Shown here one piece after another: positions 1-11,196 of a stretch of DNA of 50,895 nucleotides. The notes beneath the pieces were generated by a model. The model did no database searches. It was not told the origin of the DNA and saw only the letters and a program-made list of their open reading frames with translations. The translations under genes were made by a program, and so were the position numbers. The DNA is taken from NCBI GenBank assembly GCA_001579985.1, contig LRSR01012362.1, forward strand, positions 1-50,895. Reading direction: 5' to 3'. The DNA is from Hypsibius dujardini (lineage: Eukaryota; Tardigrada; Eutardigrada; Parachela; Hypsibiidae). How positions within the stretch are numbered: the stretch's first letter is position 1; every line of letters begins with the position of its first letter.

Positions 1-53
1 CTAGAAGGTAAAAAACAAACAAACACAATGGTTATTTTGATGCCTACGTATAG

Positions 54-980
54 ATCACGCCGGTGCCGAACAGAAGCGGGCGAGATTTATACGAAAACGG
101 ATTCCAAGTACCGGAGAACTGCACCAACAACGTCTACCTGCCGCATTTGTTGACGGCCAAGTTCGAGCAGTTTCTCCGCGATCGTGACACGACCAAACCA
201 TTTTATGTGCAAATGAATACGCCGCTGCCGAAGTCGGCCACGGAATGGGATGGTACGACACGGCAAGGGGCTGCGATGTTTACCATGCCGGAGTACAGTT
301 TGCGTCCTGCTGTCGCATCGCTTCCCCGCAAATTTGAGGGGAGGAAAAAGGAACTAGGCAAGTCGGCCCAAATTTAAACAACTGACTGATAAACTGATAA
401 TTTTTTTCTTTGGCCCTTCAGCTTTGATTCAGGCGCTGGACGATCAAGTGCACCACATGACAATCGCCCTGGAACGGAAGGGCATCCTCAACAACACCAT
501 CCTCGTGTTCGCATCGGACAACGGCGCACAGTCTTTGGTCTCCGACCCGGACCGGACTAATTACGGCAGCAACTTTCCCCTGCGACTCTTCAAGCGAACC
601 GTTTTCGAGGGCGGTGTACGAACCCTGGCGTTCATCTACTCTCCCCTCTTAAAACGCTCCGGCGTGATGACCAACCAACTGTTCCACATTTCGGACTGGC
701 TTCCGACGCTGTACGAAGCTGCGGGTGGGCGTGTCCAGGACTTGGGGGACATCTCCGGTGTCAGTCACTGGCAGTCATTCCTCAAAGGCAGCGGAGTGGG
801 ACCGCGGAAAGAGGTGGCCCTGAATATCGACGAAATCGCGAAGCAGTTCGCTCTGATTAAGGAGTATCCGGACAAGACTCTTTACAAACTGATCGGCGGG
901 AATGTCTTCAACAACAGCTATACTGGATGGTAAGACCTGAGAAGACAGAGGAACCGATATATGAACAGACACACAGACAC

Positions 981-1019
<39 letters not shown>

Positions 1020-1762
1020 CACAGACAGGCAGACAGACAGACAGACAGAACTTCAGCTTTTAGTTCTGAAGAAACAAACGCACTGCAAAGCGTGACTCCA
1101 ACGAGACTGGCCGTCTCTCTGACGCTCGGTTCGTCGTTCCGTCCGTCCCAGTTCGCTTACCAACCATCTGTCCGTAGGGCGTGTCTGTCCGTCGCTCAGT
1201 CCATGTAACCCTGCCTCATCGTCCGGTTCGTGGACCTTCTCCCGTTGTCATACACTGCCAAGCAGACAAAAGGGTCGCAATTCTTCTTGATTCAAACATA
1301 ATCGCACTTAAGAACCGAATCAGGCGAAAAGCTCGTCGACTTAATTTCAATTGTTTTCCAAATGTGCTTGTTGTTGACAGGGAACTGACGCTGGGAACAA
1401 CTCCGTCTAATCTCATGCGAAGGCGCACTCCCGCGTCGGTGGACTGCAACACGCAGGGCAACGTCCCGTCTGCGGCCAATCTCTGCGAACCCTGGCTCGC
1501 TGACTGTGTGTTCGACCTGAGCAATGACCCGTGTGAGACGACCAATCTGGCCCTGCAAAGGCCGGATATTCTGCGGGACCTTCAGAGCCTGATGACGGAC
1601 TACCGAGCGACTGCTCTGCCGTACAACCTGACTGACTACGTGTACGATGAACGGTCCAATCCAACCCTCCACTGGGACGGCTGGTGGGTGCCGTGGCTGG
1701 ACCCCGTGCCGGTGCTGCAGTCACCGCCCTGCGTGCCTTTCAACCCCAGCTCAGCTTCCTGA
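54..1762 (+). CDS. Arylsulfatase B-like protein, 3' part (gene 1)
   Basis: This is the C-terminal part of a sulfatase, an enzyme that hydrolyses sulfate esters on glycans. The gene runs off the left edge of the window. Three exons are visible: 54-357, 422-929 and 1381-1762. The first two have exactly the same lengths (304 and 508 bp) as their counterparts in the neighbouring gene at 5201-8974. Landmarks are SDNGAQSL (metal-binding Asp-Asn), the FEGGVR block, [12 protein letters not shown], and a C-terminus rich in Cys and Trp ([13 protein letters not shown]). The catalytic CxPSR exon lies outside the window. The first donor is GC rather than GT (G|GCAAGT); the frame and the paralogue both support this position. 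As in gene 2, the position where vertebrate ARSB has a conserved His (HEPL) reads NTPL. Family assignment is secure; substrate is unknown. Confidence 0.9.
966..1048 (+). repeat. (CAGA)n array in sulfatase 1 intron
   Basis: A CAGACAGA/CACAGACA microsatellite begins just downstream of the donor at 930, in the last intron of sulfatase gene 1. The homologous intron of gene 2 holds the same type of array at 8403-8519. Confidence 0.9.
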
Positions 1763-4247
1763 CACTCCAGCTCATCATTCAATCTACCTTTTTTTACATA
1801 CAATACAGCTACTTGCAAACTTTTGCTTTGACGTATCGTGAGCCGCAAGACTACACATGTTATAAAGTTTTAATTTCTTAAAGCATAAACCGGTCAAAAT
1901 TTGGTCACCAAACACACAAACACCAAACACTGTACTCATTTGGAAAGTATATTTGAAAATTAAGACTGAAATTTGGCGCAGCGGAAACTGAAAACGCGTG
2001 ACAGACTGCTTTGGCGAATCCAGACCAAAAACACAGTCAATCAAGCGATTAGTACTTGAATCGCGCACCCTTGTTCGCAATGACTGCAGCGATGAAGTTC
2101 GGAGTACTTTCTCACAAAAGCCTCGCAGTACTCCCGAGTGACCAGCTTGTCACACAATTCCGGGACAGCACGTGCGATATCCTGCACGGCTTTGATGGAA
2201 GTGTCTTTGGCCAGCTCGAGTTTGATGGATCCCCAGGTATGAATCAATCGAAGAAAACGACAACAAATCAAGATTTCTGGGCAACGAAATTCGTAATGCG
2301 CACATTGAGTTGATTGATCGATAAGCCGGTTTGAAATTTTCCCCAGTCAAACAACGCGTAGTCTTGTTTGTCAAACCACACCAAATCAAAAGTTTGCAAG
2401 TTACCTGCAAGCAGCTATACCCGCACTTCACTCGCTTAGATAGCAGAAAACAAACGGAACATCGGCATTATATTGACATAAACTTTCTAGACGCGATATC
2501 GTCTCAAATATTTTTATGCTCACTGTCCGATTCGGCTTCCGGACTATCGTTTCGCATTTATATCTATACGTCATCACATTGAAAATTTAGATATTTAAAT
2601 TCTCTTAGAATGGCATCATCAAAAGAACTTTTAGAGGTCAAAGGGGGGCGGGGTTTCATGAGCCTAATCTAATTTCCCGTCTGTAGTTTGATAATGAACA
2701 ACAGTTCTGCTGCCTGCCGTCAAAGTACAATTATACGATGTCATTCACAAGTTCGAGTTAAGTTCTGAATAGGACATTCAGAGCGCGTCTCAAATCTCTA
2801 TCCAAACTCGTAACGTAACCGTCACGGTGTCTCAAGTTCGCCGTTCAGGCAAACCCAAAAGAGTGGTTTTCCGAAGCCAGAAGATGTGAGACACCGGCAT
2901 GGTTCGAAACCGTTTCTGTCTCAGATTCGTATCGCACCATACCATATCGCGGTTTTGCCATAACCATAACTCCAATCTCAACCGTGTCTCAAACTACATA
3001 CGGTTCGAACTAATTCCGTTTTTGACCAGTTGATTCGTTTGTTCTTGATTGTGTGCACGCATTTCCCGAAAGCATTCCTCGAAAGCGGCGAATTCTTCCC
3101 GGAAAACCTGATTGATTGCACAAAAGACCGGAGACGGAAATAAATATTGTGGCTGAACTAATCCTCTTCTTTTTCATGAAAAAAGTCATCTCTGAAATTT
3201 CCGAAGCTTCGTACTAAAGGGGAGAACACATGCCAGATTTCCCCTATGTCGGTTCGATTGATTGATGGATTGGTCTAAGGACAAAAATCAGCTGATTCGT
3301 TACGGCAGGATAGTTTTAATTTGAGTTTTGCTTAACCCTCTGAGAAGCAGTCAGCATACACTTGCTAGATTTGACGGTCACATTCGATTTTTAGCACGAG
3401 TTCTGGGTCTTTTCGTTCGCGGTTTTTTGCTTTGATATTTTTACCACATATTTATTTAGACTTAAGAAACAAATTTTCAAAAGAACTGTTCAAATGGGTA
3501 GGAACCTACTTAGCACCACCTTGCTAACACGTGGACCGCCCGAACAACATCCCGTCCCACGTGTTGACATTTTTGTTTCTCAGTATCAAAAAAAATAAGG
3601 GACTTGAGACTGGTCCTTAGGGCATCTAGTAAAACTGGTATTGCATTATTCGAGTGAATACAAGCGGAATTAAAAATTAGTAACCATTCGGAAAAGGTTA
3701 GAACTCTGCCTAATGATTCGCTGCGCTACCACTGCGAGTAACCACTACGAGTGACGTGTAACTGACATATCGTAACTGTCATAACTCATTTGACGGCTTT
3801 TTTCTATTCTTCGTCAGCGGCGCCATTTTAGGCAGTTTAAAAAAATTGTATTACTTGCCCTTATCCACTGTCAATAATCCAAAAACGACATCATGCCTGA
3901 TCACGCTGGAGTATTGCGGGCGGCGTTTCGTGCGGAAGGGTGAGATGATTTCGCCATCTTGAATTGCTCATCATGAGAAGATTTGCCCCAATTTATTTTA
4001 ATTCGAATTATTTTACTGACATTTCGCGACTGTGTAGTCACTCATTTGACGGCTTTTTTTCATTCTTCGTCAGCGGCGCCACGGTTCCCGCCACCACTGA
4101 AACGGTTACATTTGATGGTTGTGGGGCATTTTCCAGACGATTTCGTCAGGATTTGCAAGGAATCATTCAGCACTTTCCCTAATCTAGCAAAGTTTTGCTA
4201 GACCCGGTTCTATCCGTATACCCAAAACACCTGGTTACCAGAGGGTT
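1763..4247. other. Intergenic spacer downstream of sulfatase 1
   Basis: No gene could be supported in most of this interval. It begins with the presumed 3' UTR of sulfatase gene 1. A diverged copy of the 267-bp repeat described at 4248-4795 lies near 3126-3335. A short block (tcatttgacggcttttttt followed by cttcgtcagcggcgcca) occurs twice, near 3787 and 4040. One short minus-strand open frame is listed separately. Confidence 0.5.
2044..2271 (-). CDS. Possible small exon, unrecognised
   Basis: A 76-residue minus-strand frame with protein-like composition ends at a TGA at 2044-2046. It is rich in charged residues and has five Cys. The spacing around PELCDKLV and YCEAFVRKY faintly recalls the second half of a saposin-like domain, but the fold cannot be established from this fragment. 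No convincing acceptor or promoter was found upstream. The opposite strand is also open here and has a good donor (CCAG|GTATGA) near 2236, so the strand is uncertain. It may be a relic. Confidence 0.18.
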
Positions 4248-4795
4248 AAAACTCATTCGTTATGGTTTGGTATGGGTGCTGTATACTGCACCGAAGAGGT
4301 TTCGATGTACCGAAGACGGAAATAAATATTATGACTGAACTAATCCTCTTTTTCATGAACGAAGTCATCTCTCTGAAATTTCCGAAGCTTCGAACTAAAG
4401 TGGAGAACACATGCCAGATTTCCCCTATGTCAGTTCGGTTGATTGGTGGATTGGTCTAAGGACAAAAATCAGCTGATTCGTTACGGCAGGATAATTTTAA
4501 TTTGAGTTTTGCTCAAAACTCATTCGTTATGGTTTGGTATGGGTGCTGTATACTGCACCGAAGAGGTTTCGGTGTACCGAAGACGGAAATAAATATTATG
4601 ACTGAACTAATCCTCTTCTATTTCATGAACGAAGTTATCTCTCTGAAATTTCCGAAGCTTCGAACTAAAGTGGAGAACACATGCCAGATTTCCCCTATGT
4701 CGGTTCGGTTGATTGGTGGATTGGTCTAAGGACAATAATCAGCTGATTCGTTACGGCAGGATAATTTTAATTTGAGTTTTGCTCAAAACTCATTC
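4248..4795. repeat. Tandem direct repeat, two units of about 267 bp
   Basis: Unit 1 runs from 4248 to 4514 and unit 2 from 4515 to 4784. Both begin aaaactcattcgttatgg and share blocks such as accgaagacggaaataaat and cagctgattcgttacggc. A third unit starts at 4785 but diverges after about 15 bases. An older copy lies at about 3126-3335. The two complete units differ at only a few positions, so the duplication is recent. No coding capacity is apparent. Confidence 0.9.
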
Positions 4796-5200
4796 GTTAA
4801 GGGTGCTCTATTTCACACCGAAACCTCGCTGCGTGTTTTGTGAGGCAGCTCGAAACTCTGAGCGTCTCATATTCGAAGCGTACCAGAGATTCAGTAAGTG
4901 AATTCTATAATTAACGGACTGTAATTTACGATGTAATTTGTTATCCTTCGAACAAGCCGAAATGAGCGCCGTTCACCGGCACAATGTCTCTGTCGGTTAA
5001 TGTCTGTGTCTGATGCTCTCAATTCAATCACTGTCCGATAGTAGATTCGTACGATCACAACACACTCGGACATATTGCACAGTGCAGTAATTTTAACTAC
5101 TGAGGAAATTTTAAACTGACCATGACACAACTAACTTGGTGACCCTGGTAAACGTTCCCTTCATTAGATTTTAATTATTACCGCATTTATCCCCGTGATC

Positions 5201-8200
5201 ATGGATTTTCAGCGTCCCTTAATACTCTCGCAGGCTTTTGTATTTCTTTTGATTTCGGACGCGGTTTTCGGGAGCAATGCCAAACCGCCGAATATTGTGT
5301 TCATCCTGGCAGATGACCTCGTAAGTACAAGTTCAGTTCAATTCAGTTTGGAAAAAAATCTCACATCACTTTGTGCTATGGCGCGGGGCTCGATTGATTG
5401 ATTGATCAGTCATGTTTCCGAACTATCACTTTGTGCTATGGCGCGGGGCTCGATTGATTGATTCATCAGTCACGTTTCCGAACTATCACTTTGTGCTATG
5501 GCGCGGGGCTCGATTGATTGATTGATTAGAAAAGTTTCCGAAGTTTCAACTTTTTAGGGTCATAACGACATTGGGTACGCGGAAGGTAGTCATCAGGTCC
5601 CCACCCCGCACATCGACGCTCTGGCCTACGACGGAGTGATCCTCAACCGTCACTACTCTTTCTCTGCGTGTACCCCGTCGCGGGCTTCCTTGATGACCGG
5701 TCGTTACACCTTCCAAATGGGTTCGTATGTGCCCAAGTTAAAGCCACCCTTCAAGCTTCGGCTCAGCAAAATAGGGGGGTCGGAGTTTGAGCCAATTCCA
5801 GCTACCGCGTGCTGCTGCTTTTCAACGATTGATTGATTGATTACTTCTGGAACTTCCCAACTATCGGAGAACAGAACGGAGTAAAACATATTAATGTACA
5901 ACAATCTATTTTTAGTCGGCGTTAGAGGGCGTGGCTTACTAGGCTGGGGACATTTTAGGCATCGAAACACACTGAAGAAATCAATCAAGAACGCTTGACC
6001 GCCAAAAGGTGAATTTGCTCAATCAATTGATCGACCGAGAGGGCTGCTCGGGTTGGCTGGAATCGGCTCGAACTCGGACCACCCCGTACAGTTGAAATGT
6101 GACGGGTTGGCTGGAATTGGCTCGAACTCGGACCCCCATATACAGTTGAAATGTGACAGGTTGGCTGGAACCGGCTCGAACTCGGACCCCCCATATACAG
6201 TTGAAATGTGACGGGTTGGCTGGAACCGGCTCGAACTCGGACCCCCCCCTATACAGTTGAAATGTGAAGGGTTGGCTGGAATTGGCTCGAACTCGGACCT
6301 CCCCCCCCCTATACAGTTGAAATGTGACTGTATGTTGTGCTGATTACAAAAATTAGGTATCCAATCGGCGATCGTCATAAATCCCGGTCAACCTTGGGGA
6401 ATTCCGCTGAATTACAAACTCATGCCAGCTTTCCTGAAGGAGCTCAACTACACAACGCAATTTTACGGAAAAGTAAGCCGGCTCAGAAATCTATTCTTCT
6501 CTCTTTGCATATCGCGGAATTATTTGCGAGCGACTGTTGCATCTATATAGCCAAATCTCGTTGATGCTTTTCAGTGGCACATTGGTTCCCATACACGGGC
6601 GTATCATCCCTGTAAGTTGGCGAAACCATTGCGAAAATTTCGGCCTACTGAATATACTTAAATACTTAAATAATTAATTAATTATAAAAAATTGATTAAT
6701 CATAAAAAATAATTAATTTTTTGAGACCAATTGGAGATGCGTTAGCATTGGACTCTGTGATTATTGGCAGGCTCAAGAGGTTTCGACAACTGCCTGTATT
6801 ACAACAGCAACGACGTCTCCCTCTTCGACTACTCGGCAGGCTGGGTGAGTCGCCGACGAAGAAATATCCTTTGAGGAACGCGGAAACTTTAACGCAGGAA
6901 CCCTGTTTAGATTGCGCCGGTGGCTAACAGGAGCGGCCGAGATCTGTACGAAAATGGCTTCCAGGTGCCGATGAACTGCACCAACAACCACTACCTGCCG
7001 GACCTGCTGACGGAGAAATTTGAGCAGTTTCTGCACACCCACGACGGCAGTAAGCCGTTTTACGTGCAGATGAACACACCCCTTCCCAAGTCGGCCAGTG
7101 AGTGGGACGGGACGACCCGGCAGAGTGCGACCATGTATACCATGCCGGAGTTTCAGTTGCGGCCGGCTGTGGCCAACTTCAGTGACAAATTCCCCGGACG
7201 GAAGAAAGAAATGGGTAAGTTGACAATCAAAAGTGCGGCTATCACAGCATTGCTTGACAACGGGATAGGAGAGCAATGCTAAACGGAAATTCGTTCTCTT
7301 CGGTCATCCGTCCGTCCGTCCGTCCGTCTATCCGTCCGTCTATCCATCCGTTCGTCCGTCCATCCGTCTATCCGTCCGTTCGTTCGTCCGTCCATCCGTC
7401 CATCCATTCGTCCGTCCATCCGTCCGTCCGTCCATCCGTTCGTCCGTCCATCCGTCCATCCATCCGTCCGTCCATCCGTCCGTTCGTCCGTCCATCCGTC
7501 CATCCATCCGTCCGTCCATCCGTCCGTTCGTCCGTCCAACTTCTCGTCCGTCCAACTTCTCGTCCGTACGTGTCTGTATGCCCACTTGTCCATGTGCTCG
7601 TCCGCTCATCTGTTCATCCGGCCTTCCGGCCTTCCGTCTTTCCTTCCATGAGCCGCGGTCAAGAGCTCCCGGTACCATCTTTTGGTTTTCCAGCATGCCA
7701 ACCGGTCCGCTAGATGAGCTAGAGATCGCTTGCTGGGTTTATCATACTGTTCCTTTTCGTTCCTTACTTCAGTGTGCCCCTCCCCTGGCCTCCTGGACCA
7801 CCGTTGTCTCTTCGCAACTCATTAAAAGCTCGCGAGAAATTTAAAGCAGCATTAAAATAAGTTTTTTTTGCGGTATTGCAGCCATGATTCAGGCACTTGA
7901 TGACCAAGTGAACCGAATTATCACCGCGCTTAAAAATAAAGGCGCTCTTGACAACACCATCGTTGTCTTCGTGTCGGACAACGGTGCCCAGTCGTTGATA
8001 TCTGACCCGACACGGACCAACTACGGCAGCAATGCTCCGCTGCGGATGTTCAAGCGGACGTTGTTCGAAGGCGGAGTTAGAACGTTGGCTTTCATCAACT
8101 CGCCACTGCTTAAAAGGCGAGGTGTAATGACCAATCAGTTGTTCCACATTTCGGACTGGCTTCCGACGTTGTACGAGGCGGCGGGCGGAGACCTGGCCCA

Positions 8201-8426
8201 CTTAGGGGATATTTCCGGCCTCAGCCATTGGAAGTCCCTGGTGAATGGCGAAACAAGCGGACCGCGTAATGAGCTCGTCATCAACATTGACCTTGTTGCG
8301 AACCAGTACGCGCTTATCAAGGAGTATCCGTATAATGTATTGTACAAAATGATCGGCGGAAATGTCTTCAACAACAGCTACACCGGATGGTAAGCTAAGT
8401 TGACAGACAGACAAACAGACAGTCAC

Positions 8427-8473
<47 letters not shown>

Positions 8474-8974
8474 GGCAGGCAGACAGACAGACAGACAGAC
8501 AGACAGGCAGGCAGACAGACCGATTGTTAATACAATCCTTGAACGATTTACTGAGACTAATCTTTGTTTTTTTCCAACTAAATTCCTAGGGAACGAACAA
8601 TCGGAACATCTGCTGCAGACGAGATGCGAACTCCCACTCCAGCATCAATTGTCTGTAACACTCCCGGGAATGTAGCTCCGTCTGCGGTCAACTTATGCGA
8701 GCCCTGGATTGCGGACTGTTTGTTCGACTTGACCAACGACCCTTGTGAGACCACAAATTTGGCCGCTAAACTACCCGATATTTTAGAGGACTTTCAAAGT
8801 CAAGTGGCTGCCTATATGTTGTCCGTTCTTCCGTACAACTTGTCCGACTACATTTACGACGACAGGTCCAATCCCGCTCTCCACTGGAACGGGTGGTGGG
8901 TGCCGTGGCTGGACCCTGTGCCGGTGCTCCAGTCACCGGCGTGCGCACCCTTCAATCCCACGTCAGCTTCTTAA
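5201..8974 (+). CDS. Arylsulfatase B-like protein, complete (gene 2)
   Basis: A secreted or lysosomal sulfatase, expected to remove sulfate from glycans. Eight exons: 5201-5320, 5558-5720, 6357-6472, 6575-6611, 6771-6844, 6911-7214, 7882-8389 and 8590-8974, giving 568 aa; all junction phases agree. Residues 1 to about 26 form a signal peptide. [10 protein letters not shown] gives metal-binding Asp38-Asp39. CTPSR at residues 78-82 is the formylglycine motif, so Cys78 would be the catalytic precursor. GKWHIG (Lys133, His135) and SDNG (Asp304, Asn305) complete the metal and sulfate site, followed by [11 protein letters not shown] and HISDWLPTL. Length fits ARSB (about 530 aa). Odd point: the ARSB sulfate-site His within HEPL is replaced by Asn225 (MNTPLP), as in gene 1. 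The exon 2 donor, G|GTTCGT, is weak but gives the correct frame. Introns carry minisatellites. Confidence 0.92.
5365..5545. repeat. 60-bp tandem repeat, three units, intron 1 of sulfatase 2
   Basis: Units start at 5365, 5425 and 5485 with atcactttgtgctatggcgc, and each contains a TTGA-type stretch (cgattgattgattgat). Spacing is exactly 60 bp. The array lies wholly inside intron 1. Confidence 0.95.
5722..6335. repeat. Inverted-repeat element with amplified end, intron 2 of sulfatase 2
   Basis: Immediately after the exon 2 donor, 5725-5900 matches the left half of a palindromic element found again at 41698-41980; shared blocks include cccaagttaaagccaccctt and gagccaattccagctacc. From 6050 to 6330 there are five tandem units of 54-57 bp, each starting ggttggctgg and containing ggctcgaactcgga, which is the reverse complement of part of that left half. 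The array therefore looks like a tandem amplification of the element's right terminal region. C-runs vary in length between units. Confidence 0.8.
7300..7620 (+). repeat. (CCGT)n/(CCAT)n array in sulfatase 2 intron 6
   Basis: A roughly 320-bp tetranucleotide array of CCGT, CCAT and CGTT units fills much of intron 6 (7215-7881). Because its period is 4, it stays open in several frames on both strands ([10 protein letters not shown]-like and [10 protein letters not shown]-like translations). These are not genes. Confidence 0.95.
8403..8519 (+). repeat. (CAGA)n array in sulfatase 2 intron 7
   Basis: A CAGACAGA array with a few CAGG variants starts 14 bp after the exon 7 donor. It occupies the same intron and relative place as the array at 966-1048 in gene 1, so the array probably predates the gene duplication or was converted between copies. 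Confidence 0.9.
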
Positions 8975-9072
8975 CTCCACAAACCCTTTCTCGAAATTGT
9001 TCATTCCTCTCACAATCATTCGAAAATCGACAATTTTTTTTTTAATATGTAAAAAAAAGTGTAGAAAAGAGG

Positions 9073-9831
9073 TTACGATGTTGCTTCAACCGCTGCCTGC
9101 AACGTTTCCGCTGACGCGCACAGAAGTTGATGAAAAAACTGCAAAGTGGAAAGTAAATTAAATAAACATTCCTGTATTTCTTTTTTGGCTCATTTTTATT
9201 TTTATTTTTAATATTTAATTTCACTTTGTAAAGATACGTAAAAATTTTTCCTTTAAGTTAATTTTTTATTTTATTTTATTTTATTTTATTTTATTTTATT
9301 TTATTTTATTTTATTTTATTTTTTATTAACCTGGAAATTTTTTTTATTTACTTGATGGTTTAATTCCCGGTTCCCGTGAACCCGATCGATGTACAATTCC
9401 GGATGGCGAAGCGCCAAGTCGTGAGCGGAACTCCACAAGGTGAAGTTGTGACTGACCGCAACTTTTCGGACTATCCCGCCGAACCGCTCAATTAACTGAA
9501 AAATTCCGCGTCGTTCGCTCACCCATTTGTTGTGGGACGACTGGACTCCCGGATGAAATGGCACTACAATAAAAAAATAAGGCGATAAATTCATCCCAGA
9601 AGCCTTTACCTAAAGGGGCGTCTTCTCAAATCCACATGTAAACGTACAAGTTTGCATCCAAATGACAACCACATCCCTTGGCAGGCGTTGAAATCTTTTC
9701 GCTATGACTGTCAGATTTTCTAAAATTTCAACAAAAACTTTAACTTACTAGTAGACAAACAGACAAACAGACAAACAGACAAACAGACAGACAGTCACAC
9801 AAACAGACAGACAGACAGTCACACAGACAGA

Positions 9832-9878
<47 letters not shown>

Positions 9879-10717
9879 TGCAGATAAGGAGTCGATCTTA
9901 CCGTGAAATTGGCCCAGACCTTGCACTCCGTATGTGTATAAGGGCCACTGAAAACACGTTCAAAATTAGTATATTATTTTTATTTAAAATAGATAAGATA
10001 TTGTAAGGATGAGTGCTGGGTGTAACTGTTCTGTGCGGCAAGAACTTACTGCACCGGTTTCGTAAAGAAGGACATTTCTCCTCTCCTTCCCACGACTGAT
10101 TTCACTCACAACCGCCGTCAAAATTTCTTCCATTTCTTCTGCGCTTGGATATTTTGACGGGTAGTAACGCTGGCAAGTGGGAGAAGGGGAATTTATAGTT
10201 CGCAGTAATTGTCTGCGAAAATGTCTGGGAGATGTCTGGGAGAAATGGCAGAGCCAGACATACGAGTATCGGTTGGTCTGGATGCGCGCTTTCTCGCTCC
10301 ATCACTCGGGAAAGATCGGTGAGAAAAGGCGTGCTGGTCTCAATTCCATTTGGTCGGAGGAAGCGTTGGAGATGTAAGTAGAAGAGCCTCATCCGGGAGT
10401 CGCCGATTAGAAATAACATTTGTTTACGCATAATTCTGCAACGGAACAGGAGCCTTATTTCCAGTCTAAAATTCTGTTGCAGTTCCTTGAAAAAAAAAGA
10501 TTCATTCTCACGTTTTTTGCGCGTCTTGAGTCTCGGATAAATTCCATCGGCAAGTCGCCTCCTCCAATCCCTTGGAAAGATAATCCAGAGCGATCGTGTT
10601 CCTTTCAGGTCTGGTCCGGTCCGTTCCAGCGTGTTCCCGACAAAACAGCATCGCCCCAAACGCGCTAATAATCAGAAGCAACAAACCAAAAACGCGAAAT
10701 TTCTTCTGTAAAAACAT
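9073..10717 (-). CDS. CASD1-like SGNH/PC-esterase protein A
   Basis: A membrane-anchored protein with the SGNH (GDSL-like) fold of the luminal domain of CASD1, a sialate O-acetyltransferase; it would act in the Golgi lumen. Seven exons on the minus strand: 10717-10512, 10435-10264, 10169-10050, 9947-9902, 9719-9648, 9563-9352 and 9138-9073, giving 297 aa. A hydrophobic anchor spans residues 6-24. IGDSRMR places the presumed nucleophile at Ser82; IDRVH (Asp265, His268) supplies the D-x-x-H of the triad. Exon 5 is 72 bp and the last two junctions have the same phases as in gene B at 11197-13529, which supports both models. The multi-spanning acyltransferase half of CASD1 is absent. The acceptor of the last exon (ccactttgcag) is strong. 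Substrate is unknown. Confidence 0.8.
9251..9330. repeat. (TTTTA)n array in last intron of SGNH gene A
   Basis: About 16 pentanucleotide ATTTT units lie in the intron between exons 6 and 7 of the minus-strand gene. The array is simple-sequence DNA with no coding meaning. Confidence 0.9.
9751..9882. repeat. (CAGA)n array in SGNH gene A intron 4
   Basis: A CAGACAAA/CAGACAGA array fills most of the 182-bp intron between 9901 and 9720. On the transcribed (minus) strand it reads TCTG, the opposite orientation to the sulfatase introns. Confidence 0.9.
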
Positions 10718-10886
10718 TGAATTCGTTCTTCTTTCCTTTCATGTTCCGTGTGACATTTTTTAACACAAACGAGCACTTGTCTCTGCATCTGCCTACGTCA
10801 CACAGACAGACAGACGGACAGTAAAGAAATTTGTATTGACGAAAATAGCTTTGACTCGTACGACCTTGGTGGTCAAGCACTGTTGA

Positions 10887-11134
10887 CCAAGCGAACCGAT
10901 CGAACCGAGCGAACCGAGCGAACCGAGCGAACCAAGCGAACCAAGCGAACCGAGCGAACCAAGCGAACCGATCGAACCAAGCGAACCGAGCGAACCAAGC
11001 GAACTAAGCGAACCGAACGAACCGAGCGAACCAAGCGAACCAAGCGAACCGATCGAACCGAGCGAACCAAGCGAACCAAGCGAACCGAGCGAACCGAGCG
11101 AACCAAGCGAACCGAGCGAACCGAGCGAACCGAT
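10887..11134. repeat. Octanucleotide array (AGCGAACC)n between divergent genes
   Basis: About 31 copies of an 8-bp unit, AGCGAACC, with common variants AGCGAACCA/ATCGAACC, fill half of the 479-bp interval between the start codons of the head-to-head SGNH genes. It translates as TERTKRT on the + strand and as GSLGSL or SVRLVR on the minus strand, which explains long spurious frames here. Its place within a shared promoter region makes a regulatory effect possible but unproven. Confidence 0.95.
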
Positions 11135-11196
11135 ACGTTTCACATCATCTCGTACAAAGTGTTTAGTCTTCTTTTTAAAGATGATTACGATTGACC

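Noticed and set aside
2044-2271. Saposin-like domain
   Set aside because: Cys spacing does not fit the full six-Cys pattern and no further exon was found; kept only as an unrecognised possible exon.
7276-7713. Long open frames rich in RPSVRPSI or DGRTDGW
   Set aside because: They are translations of a CCGT/CCAT array inside a sulfatase intron and stay open because of the period.
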